The notes beneath the pieces were generated by a model. The model had not been told where the DNA came from. It worked only from the letters and a program-made list of their open reading frames with translations, and ran no database searches. Shown here piece after piece: positions 1 through 5,339 of a DNA stretch of 8,818 nt. How positions within the stretch are numbered: the stretch's first letter is position 1; each line of letters starts with the position of its first letter. The stretch covers positions 1 through 8,818 of the forward strand of contig JAQSXQ010000043.1 of the NCBI GenBank assembly GCA_029256565.1. The letters are read 5' to 3'. The position numbers were made by a program, and so were the translations under genes. This DNA comes from Mycobacterium sp. Lineage in GTDB: Bacteria > Actinomycetota > Actinomycetes > Mycobacteriales > Mycobacteriaceae.

Positions 1-257
1 TAGAGCGTGCACATGCCCGCACCCATCAGCACCCCGCCGCCCACGGCGTACGCCCATCCCGACGGCGTCATCGCAGGCATGCCGTCGGTGAACGGCACGT
101 ACCAGAGGGCGTAGGCGAGCGTCCCGGTCGACTGCACGAAGAACACCGCGGTGACGGGGCCGAGGTTCTTCGACGCGCGGGCACCGAAGAAGTCGGCGAT
201 GCCGAAGCTGGCGGCGGCGAAGACGCCGATGCCGAAGACAGCCAGGGCGCTCGTCAC
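1..257 (-). CDS. EamA/DMT-family transporter, N-terminal part (runs off the window)
   Basis: The first 85 residues of a membrane protein are present; the rest lies beyond base 1. The reading starts MTSALAVFGIGVFAAASFGI and continues with ADFFGARASK, a pattern typical of the first helix and loop of drug/metabolite transporter (EamA) proteins. Three hydrophobic stretches are visible, at about residues 4-22, 33-54 and 66-85, separated by short loops. Full-length relatives usually have about 280-300 residues and 10 helices, so roughly a third is seen. The start is GTG at 257, chosen because GAGGA lies 7 nt upstream of it on the minus strand. The gene is divergent from the serine hydrolase, with 75 bases between the two chosen starts. 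The substrate cannot be inferred. The family call rests on hydrophobicity pattern and loop sequence only and is moderately secure. Confidence 0.72.
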   Translation of the reverse strand, partial: MTSALAVFGIGVFAAASFGIADFFGARASKNLGPVTAVFFVQSTGTLAYALWYVPFTDGMPAMTPSGWAYAVGGGVLMGAGMCTL

Positions 258-332
258 CGCGCCATCCTCGCAGCCGTGCGGGCGGCCCGGCGGGGCAGGT
301 GTGCTCCGATTCGAGACGGTGGAGGTGGCGGT

Positions 333-1667
333 GTGGGAACCTCGAGGATGACACTCCCGACGGTGCTCGATCGCCGAACTCTGATGCTCCTCGCCGGTGC
401 CGTGGGTTCCGAAGCGGTACTCCTCGCATGCGGGTCGAAGTCGCGACCGGCGAACCCGACTGCGGATCGGCCGGAGCCCGCATATGCCCGGATCCTGAAG
501 GAGCAGTTGCCCGTCCTGATGAAGGAGAACGGGATCCCCGGTGCCATCGTGCTGGTGCGCAGCTCCGAAAAGGGCGACTGGAGAGCGACATTCGGCCTGG
601 CCGACGTCACGGGCACCGCGCCGCCGTCAGTCGACGACCACGTGCGCATCGGCAGCCTCACGAAGACGCTGACGGCGACGGTGATCCTGCAGCTGCAGCA
701 GGAGGGCAGACTCGCGATCTCGGATCCGATATCGCGATTTCTGCCCCAGGTGCCCAACGGTGAGAACATCACCATCCGCCAGCTGGCCGAGATGCGCAGC
801 GGGCTCTACAGCTACACCGGCGACCCGGCATTCGCCGCCACGCTGGAGAGGCGTCCCGAGACCGTCTGGACTCCGCAACAGCTCCTCGACGTCGCGTTCG
901 CCCATCCGCCCAATGCCCCGCCCGGCAGCCAGTACGAGTACAACAACACCAACTACGTGTTGCTCGGGTTGGTGATCGAGGAACTGACCGGAATGTCGGC
1001 GTCCGACGCCTTGAGGACCCGGATCTTCGAGCCACTGGGGCTGCGCAACACGACGTTGCCCGCTGCAACCGACTCCGGGCTGCCGGCAGAACACCCGCGC
1101 GGGTACATGTGGGGGCCCAACGAGGCGTTCGAGGGTCCCCTGCCGCAGCCACAGTTGGAGGCGGCTCTGTCCGGTGAACGGCGACCCGACGATCACACCG
1201 ACGACAATCCGTCCTGGGCATGGACGGCGGGTGCCGTCGTCTCCCGCGCCGAGGACGTCGCCGACTTCACCGAGGCGATGGTGGCAGGGTCGCTGCTCGA
1301 CGAGACGACTCGGCAATGGCGGCTCGCCAACCTGAAGCCCATGAACGCGGCCGCCACGGGTGTCGCGGCCGAGCTGGGTTTCGGAACCTACGGCTTCGGC
1401 CTGGAGGGGGCAGGCCCGATGTTCGGACATCCCGGGAACATGGTCGGGTTCTCCGGACTCGCCGTGCACGACCCGAAGGCCGGCAACACAGTCGTCGTCC
1501 TGGCCACGGTGTATCTCACCCCGCAGGGCGAGGCGCCGCAGAACACGCTGTTCACACCGATCTTCGCGCAGCTGTATCCGGAGATCGCCGGTCGGCTTGC
1601 CGGTGAATCCGCCGCGTCTGGCTCGCCACCGACGGCTCCCAGCGAGTCGAGGCCACCGGGCGGTTGA
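333..1667 (+). CDS. Lipoprotein serine hydrolase, beta-lactamase / D-alanyl-D-alanine carboxypeptidase family
   Basis: This 444-residue protein has the class C beta-lactamase / penicillin-binding fold. All three active-site motifs are present: S-L-T-K at 108-111 (nucleophile serine and lysine), Y-N-N at 203-205 within PGSQYEYNNTNYVLLG, and H-P-G at 366-368 in place of K-T-G. H-x-G is usual in the esterase/peptidase-like branch. The N-terminus has a twin-arginine-like segment (DRRTLMLLAG), a hydrophobic core and a lipobox-like L-L-A-C with the cysteine at 33. It is therefore probably exported, perhaps by Tat, and anchored as a lipoprotein. GTG 333 is preferred because GGAGGT (321-326) sits at ideal distance. 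ATG 348 is in frame and also keeps the signal, but its purine stretch abuts the codon. ATG 276 would add an unlikely arginine/glycine-rich head. The C-terminus is Pro/Ser-rich. The true substrate (peptide, ester or lactam) is unknown. Confidence 0.87.
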   Translation: MGTSRMTLPTVLDRRTLMLLAGAVGSEAVLLACGSKSRPANPTADRPEPAYARILKEQLPVLMKENGIPGAIVLVRSSEKGDWRATFGLADVTGTAPPSVDDHVRIGSLTKTLTATVILQLQQEGRLAISDPISRFLPQVPNGENITIRQLAEMRSGLYSYTGDPAFAATLERRPETVWTPQQLLDVAFAHPPNAPPGSQYEYNNTNYVLLGLVIEELTGMSASDALRTRIFEPLGLRNTTLPAATDSGLPAEHPRGYMWGPNEAFEGPLPQPQLEAALSGERRPDDHTDDNPSWAWTAGAVVSRAEDVADFTEAMVAGSLLDETTRQWRLANLKPMNAAATGVAAELGFGTYGFGLEGAGPMFGHPGNMVGFSGLAVHDPKAGNTVVVLATVYLTPQGEAPQNTLFTPIFAQLYPEIAGRLAGESAASGSPPTAPSESRPPGG

Positions 1668-1742
1668 TGCGCACCGATGTTCACGGGCGCGACGACCCAC
1701 CAGAAAGTGCGTGAAGCGCACCGCGTTCGCTCACATCCTGCC

Positions 1743-2017
1743 GTGCTCGATCATTGGCCACCGGTCGGGCGACGTAGCGATGTCGCAGCGATGGTCGGCC
1801 TCGTCACCGGCGGGCTCTGCCGGGGAGCCGCGCTCGGCGGCAAGGCCGGAGTCGGCAAGTCCCGATTGGCTCGCACGGTCGCCCACGCTGCTAGACCCTG
1901 ACCGAGGCATGGGTGGCCGCGTCGCGCCACCGCGTCTCCGAGGCGCGCCGCCTCGCGCGCAGCGCGGCTGAGTTACCTTGGGCGCACTACTCAATCGTCA
2001 CACGCGCAGCGTTGGGT
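1743..2017 (+). pseudogene. Remnant of a LuxR-family ATPase transcriptional regulator (internal deletion and frameshift)
   Basis: Two pieces in different frames resemble one large protein type. Piece one (about 1743-1898) reads HWPPVGRRSDVAAM and then ALGGKAGVGKSRLAR. The latter is a Walker A loop, GKAGVGKS at nt 1839-1862. A W-P-x-V-G-R opening about 25-30 residues before Walker A is typical of large mycobacterial LuxR regulators (about 800-900 residues with an AAA/NB-ARC-like domain). That frame ends at TGA 1899-1901. Piece two (from about 1895, frame shifted) reads LTEAWVAASRHRVSEARRLA and SAAELPWAH, like the helical-repeat region that lies several hundred residues further along in such proteins. 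The nucleotide-binding core between them and the C-terminal helix-turn-helix are missing. I infer a large internal deletion and loss of the 3' end. The match is from memory of the family, so exact borders are uncertain. Confidence 0.5.
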
Positions 2018-2110
2018 AGTCGAGTCGACCGGCCGCGCCGAGATCGGGTGACCGATTACCTAACGGGACCCCAGCGGAACGGCGAAGATCGATCGGACGA
2101 CGGGAAGCGC

Positions 2111-2128
2111 CCGCCGCGCGGCGGAGGT
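2111..2128 (+). promoter_or_regulatory. Ribosome binding site merged with a perfect GC palindrome
   Basis: CCGCCGC-GCGGCGG at 2111-2124 is a 14-bp perfect palindrome. Its last two bases are the first two of the Shine-Dalgarno GGAGGT (2123-2128), which lies 5-6 nt before GTG 2134. As RNA it could form a 5-bp stem with a GCGC loop that partly hides the ribosome binding site. As DNA it could be a protein site or simply chance in GC-rich sequence. The Shine-Dalgarno itself is secure and decides the start codon. Confidence 0.5.
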
Positions 2129-2133
2129 ATCTC

Positions 2134-3522
2134 GTGTTGAATGTGGCGGGCCCGGACACCCTGACCGGTCGGGTGGTTCGGCCGGATGACGACGACTATC
2201 CCGCGGCGAGTGCCGGCTACAACCTGTTGTACGCCCACGAACCCGCGGTGATCGTGTTCGCCCGAAGTGCGGCCGACGTCGTCAACGCGCTGTGCTGGGC
2301 CCGCCGCAACGACGTGGCTGTGCGGGTACGCAGCGGCAGGCACAACCTCGAGGGGTGGTCGTGTGTCGACGGCGGCATCGTCATCGACGTCAGCGACCTG
2401 AAGTCGGCGGTCATCGACACCGCGGCAGGCACGGCAACGGTCGGCGCCGGACTCAATCAGCTCGAAGCCGTCACCGCACTCGGCAAGGCCGGCGTCGCTG
2501 CCCCCACCGGCACGGAAGGTTCCGTCGGCCTCGTCGGTGCCACCCTCGGGGGCGGGTTCGGACTCCTCACCCGGAGCTTCGGCATGGCGTCGGACAATCT
2601 GATCGCCGCGGAGATCGTCGTCGCATCGCGAGATGGTGCGGCACGAGTGATCACCGCTTCCGAGGACGACAACGCCGATCTGCTGTGGGCCCTGCGCGGC
2701 GCAGGCAACGGCAACTTCGGGATCGTCACCTCGCTCACCTACCGGATTCACCCGATGACGGACCCGGTCTACATCACCGCGAAGTGGGCCGGCCTCGACG
2801 ACTTGGCGGTGCTGTTCGACGCCTGGCAGCGCTTCGCCCCCTTCACCGACGACCGGCTCACCAGCCAGCTCGAGATCGGCCGCGACGACATCTCGCTGAT
2901 CGGGGTGCTCTCCGCCGGTTCGGAAACCGAGGCGGCGCAGTTGCTCGCACCGCTGTTGTCGATCGGTGCTCCTGCGGTGTCGATGACGACGGCGCCGTGG
3001 GCGGACACCTATGCGGGGTTCCAGATCCCGATGTCCGACGAAGCCGCCAACTGGAAGTTCACCTCGCAGTTCGTCTACGAGCCGTTCCCGCGGGAGGCGA
3101 TCGACGTCATCGGGAGCTTCATGGCGAAAACCCCAGGGCCTCAGTGCAATTACTTCGCCAACGCGTTCGGAGGGGCGGTCAGGCGTAGCGAGCCCGCCGG
3201 CGGCTCGGCGTTCGCCCACCGCGATGCGCTGTTCTACGCCGAGCCCGGCGCCGGATGGGGCATCCGCGGCGAGGGACCCGTGGCCGCGGACGATCCGCTG
3301 ACGGCGGCGTCGTTGGCTTGGTTCGACGAGTTCTCCAAGGCGTTGGAGCCCTATGTCGCGGGCGCCTACGTCAACGTGCCGAACGCCGGCCAGACCGACT
3401 GGGCGACCCAGTACTGGGGGGCCAACGTCGAGCGCCTTCGCGCCGTCAAGGCGCACTACGACCCCGCGAACGTATTCAGCTACGAGCAGAGCATCCAACC
3501 CGAAGGCGAGCAGGCTTCATGA
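2134..3522 (+). CDS. FAD-binding oxidoreductase, berberine bridge enzyme-like
   Basis: This 462-residue protein has the PCMH (VAO-type) FAD-binding fold followed by a berberine bridge C-terminal element. Visible family marks are V-R-S-G-R-H-N around 65-71, with His70 at the position that binds the FAD 8-alpha methyl group covalently. Next come the glycine-rich ATLGGGFGLLTRSFGMASDN (136-155) and the region around NGNFGIVTSLTYR (192-204). The C-terminus holds YWGANVERLRAVK followed by HYDPANVFSYEQSI. Bicovalent members carry a second anchor, cysteine, in G-T-C-P-x-V-G. Here that position is Glu128 (G-T-E-G-S-V-G), so a single covalent bond is expected. No signal peptide is seen, so it is probably cytoplasmic. 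GTG 2134 is chosen for GGAGGT 5-6 nt upstream. The stop overlaps the start of the permease gene, so the two are translated together. Length fits the family. The substrate is unknown. Confidence 0.9.
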   Translation: MLNVAGPDTLTGRVVRPDDDDYPAASAGYNLLYAHEPAVIVFARSAADVVNALCWARRNDVAVRVRSGRHNLEGWSCVDGGIVIDVSDLKSAVIDTAAGTATVGAGLNQLEAVTALGKAGVAAPTGTEGSVGLVGATLGGGFGLLTRSFGMASDNLIAAEIVVASRDGAARVITASEDDNADLLWALRGAGNGNFGIVTSLTYRIHPMTDPVYITAKWAGLDDLAVLFDAWQRFAPFTDDRLTSQLEIGRDDISLIGVLSAGSETEAAQLLAPLLSIGAPAVSMTTAPWADTYAGFQIPMSDEAANWKFTSQFVYEPFPREAIDVIGSFMAKTPGPQCNYFANAFGGAVRRSEPAGGSAFAHRDALFYAEPGAGWGIRGEGPVAADDPLTAASLAWFDEFSKALEPYVAGAYVNVPNAGQTDWATQYWGANVERLRAVKAHYDPANVFSYEQSIQPEGEQAS

Positions 3523-4985
3523 CTCAGGCGACCACCGGCGACGAAGTCTCCGACGAATTCTGCGAAGACTGCGGGTACGAGCCGGAGCTGAAGCGGTCAC
3601 TGTCCGGCTTCCAGATGTTCGCCATCGGGTTCGCGTCGGTGTCGGTGGTGATGGGCATCTTCGCCACCTACGACGACGTGCTGAGGTTCTCCGGGCCCGT
3701 GGGGATCTGGCTGTTTCCGCTCATCGGGGTGGGCCAGCTGCTGGTGGCGCTGGTCTACGCGCAACTCGCGGCACGCATCCCACTGAGCGGTGGTGCCTAC
3801 GCGTGGGGTTCGCGGCTCGGCAGCCCCAAGGTGGGCTGGGCGTTCGGGTGGCTGGCGTTCCTCGGCGCCGTCACCGGACCGGTGGCGATCGACAACGCGC
3901 TGGCGACCCAGTGTCTGATGCCGCTGTTCGAGATGGCGCCGTCCGAGACGACCGGCCGGGTGCTCACGGTGGTGCTGCTGGTGATCCAGGCAGGGCTGGC
4001 GATCGCCGCGACGAAGATCGTCGGCTGGGTGAACTCGCTGTCGGTGGGCGTCGAGATCGGCATCCTGGTCGTGCTGGGAATCGCACTGGCGATCGCGATG
4101 ATCGCCACCGGCGACGGCGTGGCAGGCAACGTGTTCTCACGCGGTGAGACCGAGAACGACCCCAACTACCTGGCGATCGGCGGTGGGCTGATGGCGGCCA
4201 CGCTGATGGGGTTCAGCACCCTGGTCGGCTTCGAGACGCCCGCCAACATGTCGGAGGAGGCGAAGGACGCGACGCGCACGGTGCCGCGCGCGATCATCGG
4301 GGCGGTGCTCGCGTCGGCGACGTTGGGTCTGGTCTTCCTCGTGATCCTGACCATGGCGATCAGGGATTTGCCCGCCGCCACGGCGAGCGACTCCCCGGTC
4401 GCGGAGATCATGCGTCAGCAGATCGGTCCGGGGCTGGAACGTCCGTTCCTCGCCGCCATCGCGGTGGCGTTCTTCGGCGCAGCGCTCGTCGCCATGGCCT
4501 CCACCTCGCGCTACATCTTCGCGATGTCGCGTGACGGACGCTTCCCCGGCCACGGGCTGATGAAGCGGGTCAACCCGCGGACGCAGACTCCGATCCCGGC
4601 GACCCTGCTGGTGCTGGCGGTCGGGGTGATCCTGATGGCGGTGATGCCCGGCGACGCACTCAATCAGCTCATCGCCACGGGCGCCATCATCGGCATCACG
4701 CTCTACACCATGACGGTGGTGCTCTACCTGACCGCGCGCAAGAAGTTCCTCGACGAGAAGCGCGGCGGCTTCGACCTCGGGCGCTTCGATCGGCCGGTCG
4801 CGATCGCGGCCCTGGTGTGGGTCGTCTTCTCGCTGGGCGTGATCCTGTCGGCCTCCACGACGACGGCGACGCTGATGCTCGTCGGCGGCCAGTTCCTCGC
4901 CGGGCTGGCGTACTTCCTCTACATGTGGAAGTTCAACCGCGAGGTCCTGGAGAACGAACCGGGCGACGCCGCCATCCTCGGGTGA
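3519..4985 (+). CDS. APC-superfamily amino acid / amine permease
   Basis: This 488-residue integral membrane protein has about 12 hydrophobic segments; clear ones lie near 31-50, 60-84, 104-127, 148-167, 175-197, 217-237, 258-281, 308-330, 359-377, 381-405, 427-446 and 449-470. Family marks include ELKRSLSGFQMFAIGFASVS entering helix 1, IPLSGGAYAWG after helix 2, and GFETPANMSEEAKDATRTVP (238-257), the conserved loop of amino acid/GABA/amine permeases. The transporter should import an amino acid, amine or similar solute. The cytoplasmic N-terminal tail carries C-E-D-C (15-18), which is unusual and may be chance. ATG 3519 overlaps the stop of the FAD oxidoreductase (ATGA), which indicates translational coupling. 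A reading that opens further upstream at 3255 is only the frame running back through the previous gene. A hairpin begins right after the stop. Substrate identity cannot be read from the sequence. Confidence 0.92.
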   Translation: MTQATTGDEVSDEFCEDCGYEPELKRSLSGFQMFAIGFASVSVVMGIFATYDDVLRFSGPVGIWLFPLIGVGQLLVALVYAQLAARIPLSGGAYAWGSRLGSPKVGWAFGWLAFLGAVTGPVAIDNALATQCLMPLFEMAPSETTGRVLTVVLLVIQAGLAIAATKIVGWVNSLSVGVEIGILVVLGIALAIAMIATGDGVAGNVFSRGETENDPNYLAIGGGLMAATLMGFSTLVGFETPANMSEEAKDATRTVPRAIIGAVLASATLGLVFLVILTMAIRDLPAATASDSPVAEIMRQQIGPGLERPFLAAIAVAFFGAALVAMASTSRYIFAMSRDGRFPGHGLMKRVNPRTQTPIPATLLVLAVGVILMAVMPGDALNQLIATGAIIGITLYTMTVVLYLTARKKFLDEKRGGFDLGRFDRPVAIAALVWVVFSLGVILSASTTTATLMLVGGQFLAGLAYFLYMWKFNREVLENEPGDAAILG

Positions 4986-5020
4986 TTCGGGGGTCCCGAT
5001 CCGCCCGATCGGCGCCCGAA
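4986..5020 (+). terminator. Hairpin terminator of the oxidoreductase-permease operon
   Basis: Directly after the permease stop codon, TTCGGG (4986-4991) pairs with CCCGAA (5015-5020). Inside it CCGATC (4996-5001) pairs with GATCGG (5007-5012) around a CGCCC loop. The two stems stack with a small internal loop. No T-run follows, as is common for mycobacterial terminators, so function is inferred from strength and position. Confidence 0.55.
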
Positions 5021-5052
5021 AAGCAGAAGACCCGCCCTCGTCAGGGCGGGTC
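5017..5052 (-). terminator. Intrinsic terminator of tRNA-Gly
   Basis: On the minus strand a perfect 10-bp stem, GACCCGCCCT paired with AGGGCGGGTC (5029-5038 and 5043-5052), with a 4-nt loop begins only 3 nt after the encoded CCA of tRNA-Gly. It is followed by the T-rich stretch TTCTGCTTTTC. This is a classic factor-independent terminator. Confidence 0.85.
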
Positions 5053-5055
5053 CGG

Positions 5056-5129
5056 TGGAGCGGGCGACGGGAATCGAACCCGCGTAGCTAGTTTGGAAGA
5101 CTAGGGCTCTACCATTGAGCTACGCCCGC
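5056..5129 (-). tRNA. tRNA-Gly (anticodon UCC), with encoded CCA
   Basis: The minus strand folds as a full cloverleaf. The 7-bp acceptor stem is GCGGGCG with CGCCCGC (5123-5129 and 5060-5066), followed by a D arm (GCTC/GAGC). The anticodon stem CTAGT/ACTAG holds the loop CTTCCAA, which gives anticodon TCC for glycine GGA codons. The T arm has loop TTCGATT. The discriminator is T at 5059 and the CCA end is encoded at 5056-5058. The tRNA body without CCA is 71 nt. The gene converges on the permease operon and diverges from tRNA-Pro. A strong terminator follows. Confidence 0.96.
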
Positions 5130-5145
5130 GTGCACTGCACCGCAG

Positions 5146-5176
5146 ACTGTACCGGCGACGACCTAGGCAAATCCAA
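5146..5176 (-). promoter_or_regulatory. Probable promoter of tRNA-Gly
   Basis: On the minus strand TTGGAT (5171-5176) and TACAGT (5146-5151) form -35 and -10 candidates with a 19-nt spacer. Transcription would start about 10 nt before the tRNA 5' end. The -35 abuts that of the divergent tRNA-Pro promoter. The spacer is longer than the optimum of about 17, so this is a proposal. Confidence 0.4.
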
Positions 5177-5207
5177 TTGAAGGTGCCGCGTGTCCAGGCC
5201 GTAGTAT
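5177..5207 (+). promoter_or_regulatory. Probable promoter of tRNA-Pro (and perhaps tig)
   Basis: TTGAAG (5177-5182) and TAGTAT (5202-5207) are separated by 19 nt and lie 18 nt before the tRNA 5' end. This fits a primary-sigma promoter with a somewhat long spacer. It is the only promoter-like pair I find before tig. Confidence 0.42.
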
Positions 5208-5225
5208 TCCGTCCGCAGAGTCAGA

Positions 5226-5299
5226 CGGGGTGTAGCGCAGCTTGGTAGCGCATCCGCTTTGGGAGCGGAAGGCCGCAGGTTCAAATCCTGTCACCCCGA
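5226..5299 (+). tRNA. tRNA-Pro (anticodon UGG)
   Basis: A complete 74-nt cloverleaf is present. The acceptor stem is CGGGGTG with CACCCCG (5226-5232 and 5292-5298), with discriminator A at 5299. The D arm is GCGC/GCGC. The anticodon stem TCCGC/GCGGA holds the loop TTTGGGA, which gives anticodon TGG for proline CCA codons. The T arm is GCAGG/CCTGT with loop TTCAAAT. CCA is not encoded (CAG follows), unlike the neighbouring tRNA-Gly. It lies 40 nt upstream of tig with no terminator between. Confidence 0.96.
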
Positions 5300-5339
5300 C
5301 AGACGCCGTCATTCGATCCAACATGCAAGGAGCACCGAA

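Larger units (their letters stand above)
1668..2133. other. Intergenic region without an intact gene (466 bases)
   Basis: This gap between the serine hydrolase and the oxidoreductase contains the decayed LuxR-type remnant. It also has an 11-nt odd palindrome, GTCGA-G-TCGAC, at 2019-2029. A 14-bp perfect palindrome at 2111-2124 runs into the ribosome binding site of the next gene. I see no convincing -35/-10 pair for the downstream operon and no terminator with a T-run after the serine hydrolase. Short open frames on both strands are arginine-rich shadows. Confidence 0.6.

Noticed and set aside
254..775. Minus-strand frame ending at the start of the transporter gene, which looks like an overlapping upstream gene
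   Set aside because: It lies entirely opposite the serine hydrolase coding start, has no family features, and its overlap with the transporter start is explained by chance.
627..1721. 364-codon minus-strand frame opposite the serine hydrolase
   Set aside because: It is arginine-rich low-complexity translation. The plus-strand frame has all three catalytic motifs in order.
1677..1901. Walker A frame as a complete small ATPase of 74 residues
   Set aside because: It stops about 15 residues after the Walker A loop, with no Walker B and no ribosome binding site at ATG 1677. A gene fragment is the better reading.
2056..3498. 480-codon minus-strand frame opposite the FAD oxidoreductase
   Set aside because: It is Arg/Gly/Val-rich without domains and mirrors an unambiguous gene on the other strand.
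4817..5104. Plus-strand frame ending GDGNRTRVASLED
   Set aside because: This is the translation of the tRNA-Gly complement, a common annotation artefact, preceded by an out-of-frame permease reading.
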